NCBI RefSeq assembly: GCF_000002425.4
Contig: NC_037270.1
Location: 4,817,304-4,881,303 of the forward strand
Source of the DNA: Physcomitrium patens
Taxonomy: Eukaryota; Streptophyta; Bryopsida; Funariales; Funariaceae
Reading direction: 5' to 3'
DNA: 64,000 nucleotides
Made by a program: the position numbers and the translations under genes. Shown piece after piece: positions 34,309 to 46,379 of the stretch. Numbering within the stretch: the stretch's first letter is position 1; every line of letters starts with the position of its first letter. The notes under the pieces were generated by a model. The model worked only from the letters and a program-made list of their open reading frames with translations. It was not told the DNA's origin and searched no databases.

Positions 34309-37164
34309 CTACTGATTTTTCAGTGTGTATGGCCCTTCAAAGATTCTTCGATCCCCCAGTGGCTGAATCGGTCTCTGCGTCCCCAAGTGAAGACAGCAAG
34401 TAGGTCAATTAGCAGAGTAATTACAGAGTTATAATACAGCAAGAGGCGAGTAAAGTGCTCAGCAATAGTTGTATGAATAATATCGAATTGGACTTGAGAG
34501 AAAGCAATATACCGCATTCATAGCCAGAGTCTGCTCATCGCCCGCAAACTTCATGAATTCCAGGATATCAGTCGCTGGCACTCTCAAGGGGTTCTCTATA
34601 ATGCAAAATATAATTCAAGTTTAAATGTAATGAAGTACTTCAATATAAGGACTTGACGTACAAGCAAGGACTCACAAGAGCTTCGTTGTACTTTGTAGTA
34701 AACACAATGGCTTTAACCAAGTGACAGAATCTTGACAATTAAGTGTCAGAGATAGTCAAATCAGACGAATACGCAAAGGAATTTGAATTCAAGCAGCTGC
34801 TGAGAGTATTTACATGGTGCAAATGCCAAACCTACAAAAGGCTAGCTGTAATACGCAAAGTCCATCCAAACGCACATTGCAAAAATTATTTATCACAGTT
34901 CAGAACGAAGTCTCGAAAGAGACGCAAAACATAAGTGCAGAGTAAGGATGAAGACATTCACTCACTGAGGAGAAACCAGTCAACGGATTCACTGCACGGC
35001 GGCGTAGTGAAAGAGCCCATGTAATGTATATATCGCCTGTCATTCTGCACTCAAGCACGCAAACTTAAACCTTTTACGAATGGACCTGAGCTACTAACCT
35101 AAATATGAACTTGAAATTTGACAAGATAACAGCAGAGGATGGAAATTTGTACAGGGGATCACCTTCATTTCCTTCGGAGGAAGAAGGTCATTAGCAGAGA
35201 TCTGTATTTTCGGTTCAGTCCTACCAGATAGTGGTACAAGTTTTGATTAGTGATTGTCTTATATTCATGAAGTTACACTTCAGAACAAGATCTACGACCA
35301 TGAAATGAGCTCATCACAGGCACCTCGTCACGGTTTTGAAGATTCTTTAATAAACGAACCATGTAATCAAGGAAATAGATATTATTTGTTTGAGTCAGAG
35401 GAGGGATGAGTCGAATCTGAGATCTGAGGACTGGTACCGCAACCTAGTCCAAACGATCGTCGAAGCAAAGTTGCAATATCCGTTCAAATCTATTAATGTT
35501 GGAAAAAACAAACTTACAAAGCTTTTCCGCGTTCCAAGGGCGAGTACTTGAGAGCTGCAGCGAGGGCGCTATTTGACTTACCACCAGGGGCAGCATCCAG
35601 CATAACTCTGCAATTAAAGCAGTACGACGCATACTTAAAGCACTCCCAGAGTTGAATCCATGAAAAAAATTACAAAATAATGCACACTCCATTAAATGCT
35701 AAGCACAGAATTCTAAAACGCCAATGCTGCTATGGATCCTCTCTCGAGCACTAAAATATAAAAGTTGCTGGACATGTCCTTTCACCCAACAACAGCATAA
35801 GCCTTGGTCACTGGATCCCCTGCACATTAACAAAGTGCAAAAAATGTATACAAATACATTTTAGACGTAATGCAAAAATGAATAAAACGACTCAAGATAA
35901 ATTTTTAGGCCAACTAGGTATTAAACGTGAGATGCTATAATACATGCGCCAAACAAACAGGACGAGAAGCACATACGATGCACCAAGTGAGCCTCCATAG
36001 GGAAGCGAATTCCATCAAATGCGTGCTCTGATGGGGCGTGAAAGTGGAACTGCACCAAATTGAACTCTCTTTCGTTGATCCGAAGCTTGTTCACTCCTTC
36101 CGGAAAGTGGACCTGCCAAAAGTCGCAGACTAACAGAAATTTAACCATCTTCAACTTGCCTCAGATCAACACAGATCTACACTTGAAGTGTCGTATAACA
36201 AAGAATAAAACGAGTTCAGAAATAGCGTTAGTGTTATAACCCCCAAAACGACATTTGCTTCCTTCCTGGCAAGCCGAGAATATTTCAGGTTTCGGCTTTA
36301 AGAAGAAGAATGATCATGATACCTCCATTGTGCCATGGCCTGGGTTTTTGAAAGTAGGGGTGCTCATTTTGTAATCCATCAGCAACTCTTCCAAAGCCTC
36401 CTCGTACTGTGCCTTTTTGATGGGCACGTCAATGGGTGATTGTCGTGCACCAATGGAACAAGTACCACTCCATTTTGAAGCTCCAGAAGGACCTCCATAG
36501 CTCCACTCTTCAGCCATGGACGCTTTACAACACGAGCAACTAACATCGAAGGCTGCCAGAGAAGCCAACATCGTTCTCCGTCGATTAACTTTTGATGAAC
36601 TACCGTTCAATGCTGCTCGAGTCCTAATATCCTTCTCCTCCCTGTTTACCAATTCTGGGGGATTGCCTAGCTGATTGTCTCGCAGAGAGAGGGAGCTGTC
36701 TTCAGTATCAGGAATACTAGGACGTAGACAAGCATTCGTGGTGAAGCTTGATTCTGCATTTGTTTTGAAACAGGAGCACCGGACATCATACGATTTTACC
36801 CAGCGGACCTCTACATGATTAGAGGCGGATGGAAGCTTCAAAAGCTCCAATGAGCCATCAGTACGTCGGAGAGTGCAACTAAAATTATTTTTCTGTGACT
36901 GTTTCAACCTGAAAATAGCCAACAATGCCCCCAGAGTAAGAGAGGTCCATAGAAATTGCTCAGAATAATTTCTACAACGAGATAAATTGTGTATTCAAAT
37001 ATTGCACATTCTTTGTAAAACTCAAAATAAGAGCGCAATTTTCACATGCCGAGAGGGCCATAGCATATCAATGAAGAGCAAGAAAAGACTAGGGGATGAC
37101 TAACGAGCCTGTAGTGAACATCAGAAATGAAGGCCGCCAATCTCGAACTGGACGCTAGAGCCAT
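34309..37164 (-). CDS. Alpha-type carbonic anhydrase with probable thylakoid-lumen targeting
   Basis: It interconverts CO2 and bicarbonate. Predicted exons: 37164-37046 (least certain), 36908-36323, 36112-35977, 35819-35786, 35607-35518, 35220-35163, 35044-34966, 34595-34513, 34374-34309, giving about 416 residues with closing phases. The catalytic domain starts near residue 173 (EEWSYGGPSGASKWSG). Zinc ligands His258 and His260 lie in QFHFHAPSEH and His277 in EAHLVHR. The proton-shuttle His is His231 (NPGHGT) and the gate Thr is in GSFTTPPCSESVDW. Cys190 and Cys358 match the conserved disulfide pair. The 172-residue leader is long. It ends in a triple Arg (149-151), a hydrophobic stretch MLASLAAF and ASMA just before the domain. 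This suggests transit-peptide plus twin-arginine export to the lumen, as expected for a lumenal alpha enzyme such as algal CAH3. Phe353 replaces the usual Leu in GSLTT. Confidence 0.9.
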
Positions 37165-38420
37165 AATCTTTCTTTGGAAACTTCAGCGCATCCAGTTATA
37201 GCTACAATGTGGGCACAGTTTTATTACTGACGTAGCTACCACATCTCATGAAACAAGAAAAACAGTTGAATTTTATGCTTCTCGAAAAATCATCAAAAAT
37301 TATTCGAGGATACAAGTGGAGCAGCTTCCTCTTCGAATATTTCTAAATGAAGCTTCCAAGAACTTTTGGCAAGCTGCATTATACAGAAAGTCAAATAGCA
37401 GCAAAACCTCCAAATGCCGGACGAGTGGTCTGAAATCGCAAACCACTTTCAAATAATACAACACTAGTCTACGAAGATGAAGCTGCTAACAAATACCAAA
37501 CCGAGTTTGGATCAATGTCGACATTCTATGGAGTTCACTCAAACTAGATTGTGTCAAGACGCACATAATTGGGTTCGACTCTGTGTTCCTCGGTGAAAAT
37601 TCAACATTCTACCCTCCAATGCAGGATATCCGTCCCTCGCAATCCCTCCAACAATTCTCAACAAGTCTGAATTCCTAGATCACCCCCCCCCCCAAATCAT
37701 ATAAAGCTGCCGACCACTACACAACAACAGAATCAAACATCGCAATATTCTCACGAAGCAGTGCACTCTGCCTGTAGTCCTTCCACAGACAGACACGCCC
37801 TCCAACCCAAGTCCACTCTGAATTCAGCGAGCGGTCCCTTGAATCAAACACATTCCAAGCCTCTATATCAGCTGATTGAAAAGTCCCACCCTGCACCAAC
37901 CCCTGCTTCACTACTTTCCCCACTCTCTCAAAATTTCCGTTCAAGATTGAGGGGTGGGAAACAGAGAGGAATTCGTGCCTGCAACATCAATGGGAAGATT
38001 AGCGTGGAGGTGCAAAGTCGACGTCCCGCAGGACGAGAAGCAGGTTGCAAGGATTCATGGACAAGCGGATGGGGCAAGTGCGTAGCGGGGAGGACTGAAC
38101 ACCCCTCTCGCATTGATTTGGATGAATGATTTTGAGGGTGTCGAGGTTGGATGGATGAGCGTATCCGTCTTCCAAACGGATGAACGAGTTCTGTGCGTCC
38201 TCCGTGGATGCTCTTCTCTGTTCACATGGAAATCATCCAATTTCAATTCAGTTCATTTTGAACCACATAAACTGGTTCCTTCTGCTTGTGTAACAATTTT
38301 GAGCTTTAATGCAAAAACTTTATACTTTATTATGCAGATCTTTAAATACAACTTTTAAAAGCCTCTCACACTGAAATTAAAAATGAAATTATAAACTATA
38401 AATTTTTAATTTCAGTGTGA
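37165..38420. other. Upstream region of carbonic anhydrase to the island border
   Basis: It has gene-island composition and probably contains the promoter and 5' UTR. An 11-C run lies at 37683-37693. A 122-codon + frame (37761-38129) and a 61-codon - frame overlap each other with no recognisable domain. I do not call either. Confidence 0.45.
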
Positions 38421-38447
38421 AAATTTATAGTTTATAATTTCATTTTT
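38366..38447. repeat. Overlapping inverted repeats at the island border
   Basis: TCACACTGAAATTAAAAA (38366-38383) is the exact reverse complement of 38403-38420. The inner stretch AAAATGAAATTATAAACTAT (from about 38380) pairs with a second downstream arm ending near 38446. Two mutually exclusive hairpins are therefore possible, about 55 and 67 bp long. Confidence 0.9.
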
Positions 38448-39991
38448 GTTCTTTTATATATAAATAGAATGCACACCTTACAACATTAACTGTGACCACC
38501 TCCTATGACAATCAGGTTTTCCATCATTAAAATATTAAGTAAATTATTTTTTAATAATAAAATTTTAATTTTCTAAAAAAATTGTATGTGTATATGTATT
38601 TTTATTTCTTTGGTTTTTATTCCTTTTATAGTAGTAGGAAATATAAAATATAAAATCTTCTTGACACTTCTAAGAGTCTTTGGGATGATTATAAATAGTC
38701 TCAAAGCTATTGGAGTTGACATTACAACTACACTATATAATAAAATCTAGTCAGACAATTGTACTCACAATAGAAAATTTTAAATCTAGATAGATTAATA
38801 AGTTATATTAATAAACATATTGATACTGATATGCTTATCCATCCTTGAAATCTTTAAAATCATAAATATAAAGTTTTAGCACTGTTGAAGTCAGAACAAC
38901 CAAGTGAAGTATAAATGATATTAAATCAGTATTTAAATTAACAAAAATAAAATCATTAAAATTTCAAAAATGAATTAATGATCCAAAAAATACTAGATCT
39001 ATTTAATAATTTTGTTATTTGTAAGACTGTAGTAATATTGGCAACATTTAAGATAGTAAAAACTTATATCTACTTACATATACTTTATTAACACACAAAT
39101 TATATAGAACATAAGAAATTAACTTAACTCAAAACAAATGAAAAATGTATCACTTATTAAAAATATTTTAATAACTATTTGGATTTTTTATATGGTTATA
39201 TTTGGAGTGTTTATATGGTTGTTATATTATCAATGGTTTAATAAAAATATAGCTAAGTGTTTATTTGTCTATTGCAATAAATTTAAAGGACAAGAAACTT
39301 AGGTGACATGGTATTACATATAATTGTGTAGTTGATGCTTTATGAGATTGTTACAATTATGATGAAGCAAAATTAGCAAACTTTGCTTTACAAATAGTTA
39401 TTTTTTATAATGGATATTAGATATTATACATTCAATCAATATGTGTATTTAATAAAAAATTATATTTTCTATGTAATAATTCTTAGATCAAGCAAAGTAC
39501 ACAACAATCATGGTAAAATACCAAATTAAAAATTGGTGTGAAGCAAAACAAATTATGATAAATTTACATTTAATTGTAAAATAAAAGAATCACATTTTTA
39601 ACTTTATTTTTTACAACATAAATAAATGGGTATATATATATATATAGGAATATTGCATTAAATAATAAAAACCATATCAGAACCACAAACAAGATCTAAT
39701 AGTAGAATAAAAGAACCATATTTTGTTTTGCTATGTAGCTTGTAATCTTTTATTATAAGTGTATTCTTATCAATTATGATTTATTTTATTTTTAACTAAT
39801 TAAGAAATTATCAGTACTATCTAAGAATACACTATAAAAAAACAAAATTTAAATAAAAGAACACAAAAATTCTTTACATGAAGAAGTTCTCACATTTATG
39901 TAGTTATTTTTTTCCTTAAGAAAATATAAAAAAAATAAGCACCTTACTAATCATGTCTTCAAATCAGCAAACATTGGATCATTTTGATTGA

Positions 39992-40015
39992 TTATATATA
40001 TATATATATATATAT
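39992..40015. repeat. (AT)n microsatellite
   Basis: An alternating A/T run of about 24 bp. Confidence 0.9.
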
Positions 40016-40285
40016 AAAAAATATAATCATATCAAATATTTACATTTAAAAATAATTACTCAATTGAATTGAAGTTATTTTGTAAAATTCACCTGATATT
40101 AATTTGATATAATTATTATAAAAAATATATTAGAAAGTTCAATAATAATTAGTAAGTTATAAGATTATATATTTATTTTGATCTCTATAAGAGTTCAGAA
40201 ACATGAATATTTTACATGATGAATGTACATTGGAAAAAGTTAAAACTAACATGTATTTGTGTGTAGATGTGTGTGTTTAAAGATA

Positions 40286-40309
40286 TATGTATGTATGTAT
40301 GTATGTATG

Positions 40310-40344
<35 letters not shown>
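40286..40344. repeat. Compound (TATG)n(TA)n microsatellite
   Basis: About five TATG units run into about 30 bp of TA repeats, just left of the next gene island. Confidence 0.95.
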
Positions 40345-40347
<3 letters not shown>

Positions 40348-40910
40348 ATTACATATAGTGATTAGCTGAAACCTGTGTCGTTGAGCACCGCATTCTCTCA
40401 CATCACACATCCATGCTTTTTCATTCATCCATTCTCTCGTTCCCATATTTTTATGTTCTTTGATTTCTATGAGTGTTCCCCAAATTCCCTTCCTCATGTC
40501 CAATCAGAAGACTTCTTTGTCTCTTTGTGTTATACCCAAGCTGCCTTATAATATATGAAAGATATATCCATGATTTATTTGTGTTTGCTTCAAAAAATTA
40601 ATTCTCGACCATCACCCATAGTTGCTCAGATTGCAGATCTTGTGAATTTCTTCCGTGCACAACCAGCTAGGTTGATACGTAGATGACCGATACTTATAGC
40701 TGGATTGATACCTAGGTGATCAATATTTATTAGCCAGATTGATACCTAGCTGCCTTGAATAATGCTGAGGCTTTGAGATAAGGAATTGGCGTTGCTGTTC
40801 CGTAGGTTTAGGGTTTATGGCCGGACCTTCAACCTCCTGATCTGTGCCACCGGAATTGCTTCCACCAGCTCTTTGTTCTTCAAGTTGGTTGCTCTCTTCA
40901 GTCTTACCAG

Positions 40911-41270
40911 GTATGGAAATTCCTTGTATTACTACTTTTTTGGAGGGCACTGTTTCTCAATCACCTGCCTCGGCTGGGATGTTGCTGCCCTTCTTTGATG
41001 TTTTTTTCCCTCTTCGTTTTCTAGGTTTGACAGTGAATCTGTGGGGTTCTGTTCGGACTCAGTTTTTTTTTTGGAATTTTGAGGGTTCCTATTTGTTGAG
41101 TTTTTGGATTTGTTTCAGTGAGCTCTGAACGAATTTGAGGTGTTGCTTTTTTTTTACTTCTAAATAGTTGGCGGAGGGGTTTTTGATCTACGCGCTGGTG
41201 TGTTTTCCTTTTGCCCATCTGGTGCACTTGATTATAACCGCTGAGCGAATTCTTGATTTTCTGCAAGTGT
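40911..41270 (+). other. Predicted 5' UTR intron of the coiled-coil gene
   Basis: A donor at CTTACCAG/GTATGG (40911) and an acceptor at AAGTGTAG (ending near 41274) bracket a T-rich stretch just before the ATG at 41290. The exon before it has a short upstream frame starting ATGGCCGGACC and ending after seven codons. Exact ends are approximate. Confidence 0.5.
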
Positions 41271-41289
41271 AGAGTAGCTGCGTGAGACA

Positions 41290-42131
41290 ATGGGTGCCAA
41301 CAAGGACATTGGGAGTCTGCTTCAACCTTTTGAGGAGCGTGCTCAAATGGCTGAGGTAATATATCGGTCTTGCGCTGGTTACCCAAACTCAACTTAAATT
41401 CACCTGGTCGTTGATTACTGTGAATGTCCAATACGAAATGGAGGATCGTGGAAGGGTAACTCGTGTTGGAGGACTACTGTACAAGAAGATTGGGGAATAT
41501 TTTAAGTACCAGAGAATAACTGGAGCTTAAGACAATCTGATGTTCCCCAGTCAATTTCGTGTATTGAATTTTCTTGGGTCTTGTTCCATAATTGGTGTAT
41601 ATTGCATTATAATCTTGCAAGGGGCATTTTCTATTTTGTATTTTTTTTTTTGTTTCACAGCTTGCCTCTTGCATTTCTTTTTAGAGGTCGAGCCTTTCTC
41701 ACTTTATTGTGGGTCACAAACAATAGATTATCAGCTTTGCAAGATGAAGTATCTAATTTATGAGCACCTTACTATGCAGGAGCGTTTAGCAAAGCTCGAG
41801 GCTGCCGCTCAACAAAACCAAGGTATGTTCTGTTCCCACTGTTCGGTGCTTCACTCCAGCAATGCCTACTTTCGAAGTAGACATCGACTCTGTTCATGTT
41901 ATAATTATTGATAGGGATGTTTCTGCAGGTTCATCTGGACGAGAGGACCTTCTACAATCCCTGACTGAGTTACGGAAGAAGTTGGTGGGAGCGAAAGCTG
42001 AGCAGGAAGCTGAAAAGCAGAAGCTCATTGACGAAAATAAGAAGCTGCAGTACCAAGTGCTCCATTTGAAAAGAGCAGTTGGTGAGGCCGATGCTAAGTT
42101 GGCCGCAGCGGAAGCTAAGCTGCCCAAGTAG
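41290..42131 (+). CDS. Small coiled-coil protein, function unknown
   Basis: Predicted exons are 41290-41355, 41780-41822 and 41929-42131, with GT-AG junctions and closing phases, giving 103 residues. The start MGANKDIGSLLQPFEERAQM is followed by ERLAKLEAAAQQNQ. The last exon is a nearly continuous heptad coiled coil (LTELRKKLVGAKAEQEAEKQ, then NKKLQYQVLHLKRAV), ending in DAKLAAAEAKLPK. It has no signal peptide and no membrane span. It resembles a small coiled-coil family I recall from land plants whose role is not known. The NKKLQYQVLHL block is the most distinctive part. The ATG at 41290 fits because it follows the predicted leader intron and opens the only frame that phases into exon 2. Confidence 0.78.
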
Positions 42132-42751
42132 TCGTAAATTGCATGCGAATTAGGTCCTGAACCCGTGTTTTATTCTATCAGTCTTCGTGTTAGTCTACAT
42201 GACTGAGAGGACTCATCTCTGCAGGCAGAGATTCCGCTGCATTGTTCATACTTCACAACATTAATACATTGTATAATGCTACTTAATTCGGAAATTGTAC
42301 TCTATTGAGGATGGATTTTGTTGTGGTCTGGAACTCAGGGACGTAGGTCAGACTAATGACTCGGTCAAAACTGGAATGCATCTTTGTATTTCACTACTCA
42401 AGCTTTTATCACCATGGTGAATCCACTTGGACCAACAAAGATTTCCAACGCATTTTCTCCTTTTGTTTTTTTTTTGTTTTTGACTGTTTGATATGTTTGG
42501 AGGATGAAGGAGAGAACAAGCCTGAGTGAAAGGTGGGGGCAACGTAGCACTAGTACAGTCTTGTGCTAGCAAAGATGAGGTACAAATGTGAGGTTGGTTT
42601 AGGGTACCAATAAAGTAGAAGGAACAAAGGGAGTTGAACAAAATAAGGCGAGGAAATTTAGAGTAAAGAAGAATATATCAACATAGAGTAAACAAATTCC
42701 TATTAGACAAGAGAGCCACATGTTCACACCCTTTTAATATAGGATAATGTC

Positions 42752-42909
42752 CTATTTGATTTACTTTGAGTAAAATAGAACACAAATTTTCAGTAATAAA
42801 GGACAAGAAAAAAAAGTTACACTTTGTGTGCTATTTGTTTTACTTTGAGTAAAATAGAACACAAATTTTCAGTAATAAAGGACAAGAAAAAAAGTTTCAC
42901 TTTGTGTGC
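42752..42909. repeat. 79-bp tandem duplication
   Basis: The unit starts CTATTTG(A/T)TTTACTTTGAG and ends CACTTTGTGTG. Copies begin at 42752 and 42831. They differ only by a few substitutions and by one A in an A run. The high identity in otherwise decayed DNA suggests a recent event. Confidence 0.93.
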
Positions 42910-44088
42910 ATGTTAGAGCTGCACATAAAGGGTTGCTTTGCATTTACAACTCAAGAGTACTAGAATATAACTATGTAATTTTGATCCATTCAAAAAACAA
43001 TAGGACATAGTAGACAAATCTTAATTCAATAAGAAAGATAGAGTTGAAAATGTATCAAGCATGTTCAATCAAAAGAGTACATGTAAATTTGTCTACAATA
43101 GTTTTTATGGCATGGACAAAACTTGATACTATAACAATAAAAAATATATATATGTATTATTTAATAAAGTTTTACAAAAAGCAATAAGAAGTAACAAGAT
43201 ATAAAGTAGTATGACAATCAAGTAGCTATTTTAAGATATAAAAGGTTGCTAGCCATAAAATAAAGAAGATTCAAAAATTGAATTGATGAGACTAATAATG
43301 ATCTTAGTTTTGTTTTTGTACATGTTACTTATACAATAAATACTATTAATCTAAACTTCTAAAATATTGCTACTAAATAAATAAAATTACTACTTTGATG
43401 AATTTCTAGTCCGTAGTAATTTTATGAATTAATAGTTGCTTGTCAATAAGTCTTGTCAATAAAGAATATTTTGATGTAACTTTTTTTTAAGACTTCTCAT
43501 TGTTAAAGAAGAAAAAATTCATGTATGACAAAGACATTGCAAATTCTTTTTCTTGCAAAGCCATTATTTATTCTTATAAGTTTGTCTTTGTAAATTTTAA
43601 TCACTCCTTTTTATATTGCTTAAATTTTCCTACAATATACATTTTTTCTTTCTTTTTTTAATTTTTTTATTAGCATATTTATAAAGTAATAATATAAAAA
43701 TTACTAAATCCTCATAATTTATTTCTCTTTAAAACATATCATTCTTCATAGGAGAATTTTGGAGATAATTTGCACAAATAGTTAAAAAAACCTTCTTATA
43801 TTATATTTTTAAAAAATTTAAAATAACAATTTTACATAATATTTTAGATTTTAAAAAATATATATTAAATATAATAGAAAAAAACTTGATTTACTATATC
43901 CATTTTTATGTATTATATTTTCCAAATTTTCTAAAAGAGGTGGATATGCAAAAAGGCTATTTGACAAATATGTATTGGATTGCTAAAATTAAGGAAACAA
44001 CTTCACTTAAAAACAACTTCACTTAAAAAATTATAGTTTATATCTTCTTGTTACTAGAATCTAAATTGTATCTATCAATATATGTGTA

Positions 44089-44090
<2 letters not shown>

Positions 44091-44129
<39 letters not shown>

Positions 44130-44156
44130 ATCTATATATATATATACATATATATA
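44091..44156. repeat. Compound (TA)n(TG)n microsatellite
   Basis: TA repeats, then GTGTGTGTGT, then TA repeats again, about 66 bp in all. Confidence 0.95.
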
Positions 44157-45399
44157 ACTTAGAGTGTGTTATTTTTAAAATATTTAAAATATAAATACAA
44201 ATGATTTGTGTGTATTTAGATATCAAAAAATTATTTTAAAAATTTTAACAAAATATGAATGTACAAATATAAAAATATGACAAACATTTTGTAAGAATTT
44301 ACTAAATAAATTGATGCATGCTGAAATAAGATAAAATATACAATTAACTATTTGAAATTTGATTTTTTTAGACATAGTTTATAATAAGTCTTGAACTTTT
44401 TTGCATTTTTGTTTTGTATTGTCAATAGTTATCATTTGTTTACAACCAACTTAAAAGTACACATTTAGTGCATGACTCTCATCTTTAATATTGAACATCA
44501 ATTTTTAGGAAATCAAAATTAATTTTAATGTACACTCTTGTATCAAGTGGTGCAAAAAATTTAATTGGATAGATTAAAACTTAGAGTACATATAAAAAAA
44601 AGATACTAAAATAAAATCTTATAATACTAAAGGAGCTTAAAGAAAGGCATTCCAATAGCTACGTAAAACAAAAATTGAAAATTCTACATTAATAAAAATG
44701 AATTTAGTAAGTTACAAAAAAATTCTGAAATTAAAAACATTCTTTTATTATGTATTTTTACCAATTAAAACTATATATTCTATTACAATATGATATAACT
44801 TAAAATACAATATTTAACTTACTACCTTATATTATGTTATATACTTAACTTCATAATATGTTTTATAATATGAATATAAAATTTAATAGAATAGAAAAAA
44901 GATAAAATTAACATTTTTTGATATTTATTTATGCATTTATTTTCTTGTTATTTTATAATGGTATTAAACTATATGGACACAAACAAAAAAATCACAATTT
45001 TTTTGAAAGTACAATAAAAAATATATACATCCAATTCAACTCATTACATCTTCATGTATTTGATATCAATGTTTAATAAAAGCAAAATGTTAGAATGTTC
45101 ATTAATAAATAATGACATTAATGATTTTTCTTGTTTTTAAAAGTATGTATTAAGAATCATGTATTTTGTAAAAAGAAAAATATGCCATATATACATCAAT
45201 ATGCAACTTGTGTTGCCTTCTAAACTCATGCAAGTTTTCTGCAATAGCTTGCACTTACAACATACATTATCTAAAATTTCAAAACAAAAATAAATAAAAT
45301 AAAATAAAAAAAGACTGTCAAGTATGGCTACAAATTCAGAGTCCACTATATTGATATTCAACTTCATAAACCTATGATTATTTTTAAGTCATGCTACAA

Positions 45400-46379
45400 C
45401 AACTCGTAACATTAGCAAGGCAAGGGGACACAACATAAAAAATGGATGGAAAAATGATAAAACCCAATGTGGTCGTCACCTCTGTTATCCATTGTCCTTC
45501 TGCAACATGCAACCAAAGAAAGAAAGAAAGCAAGAACTTGCGTATTATTTATGGCTTCAGATGTAGTGATGAGGAATAGAGCATAATGCATTTGGCCACA
45601 TACAATGCACTGCATTGGGGAAAACAAAATTCTCCCTATGCACTCCCTCTAATTGATATCCACGTGCATGATTCCCATGTAGTTCTATTTTACTTAATGT
45701 TACTCAAGCTTTTGGGGTAACAAACAAGCATTAGACAGAATTTTGTAAAATGTCTGTAACTAGTAGCACATACACCACTTGAGTAATGCACTTTGTTTAT
45801 TGCACACACTTTGAAAATACATGGCCTTCAGCCTAAGGCTACTCTACCTCGAGTTGGACTGTGTTTGCTACCTTCATAATGTGGTGGCTACCCGAGCTTT
45901 AAGTAGTCTACCTTCATGACTTGAATTCAAACTATGCCTCCAATTTCAGTGGCAGCATTGTAAGTGTCTCTCTTATCTACTCCCAGCCATTGCTCTCAAA
46001 TCCGCAGCTAACCTTGTGCCATTGGATTTATTCATTCTAGCGGGTAGCATTTCATATAGGTTTCTGTGTGAGGTGTTCTGCGCATCGTCGTGCACTCTGG
46101 GGCAGTGAAGCGGAGATTTCCTGCCGTCGGATCAGATGTCCGCTGTGCGCGTAGATTGGAACGTGTTCGAATGATCGAGAACACGTTCGCTATCGTGTAT
46201 AGCCTTTGGATTGTTTTCGGAGCTGATTGCGCCCCCCTGCTTCCAGTGACGCCTCACCGACTGCGCATTCCTCTTCTTCGCAATTCGAGGTGCTAGAACT
46301 CTTGGTTCCTGCGGTCTTATTGCCAGCCTCCCGCGGCACTCCTGGAATCGATTCTCGTCTCGTTTGACCGTTTATTGGG
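45400..46379 (+). promoter_or_regulatory. Upstream region and leader exon of the RRF gene
   Basis: Composition rises from about 45.4 kb and more clearly from 46.0 kb. A leader exon probably ends at 46379, where GTGAGT begins. The 68-codon frame at 46090-46296 lies in the leader and has no domain. No TATA box is called. Confidence 0.4.

Larger units (their letters stand above)
38448..40360. other. AT-rich intergenic DNA, no gene recognised
   Basis: Low-complexity A/T DNA with short AT microsatellites (39633-39648 and 39992-40015). No retroelement domain could be read on either strand. Confidence 0.55.
42132..45400. other. 3' flank of coiled-coil gene and AT-rich DNA
   Basis: To about 42.65 kb the composition is genic (3' UTR and flank). 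After that comes AT-rich DNA with a 79-bp tandem duplication at 42752-42909 and a long AT/TG microsatellite at 44091-44156. No gene or retroelement domain was recognised. Confidence 0.55.

Noticed and set aside
37761..38129. 122-codon + frame upstream of carbonic anhydrase, with an opposing 61-codon frame
   Set aside because: The frames overlap head to head, lack domains, and are more likely promoter sequence. A small unknown gene cannot be fully excluded.
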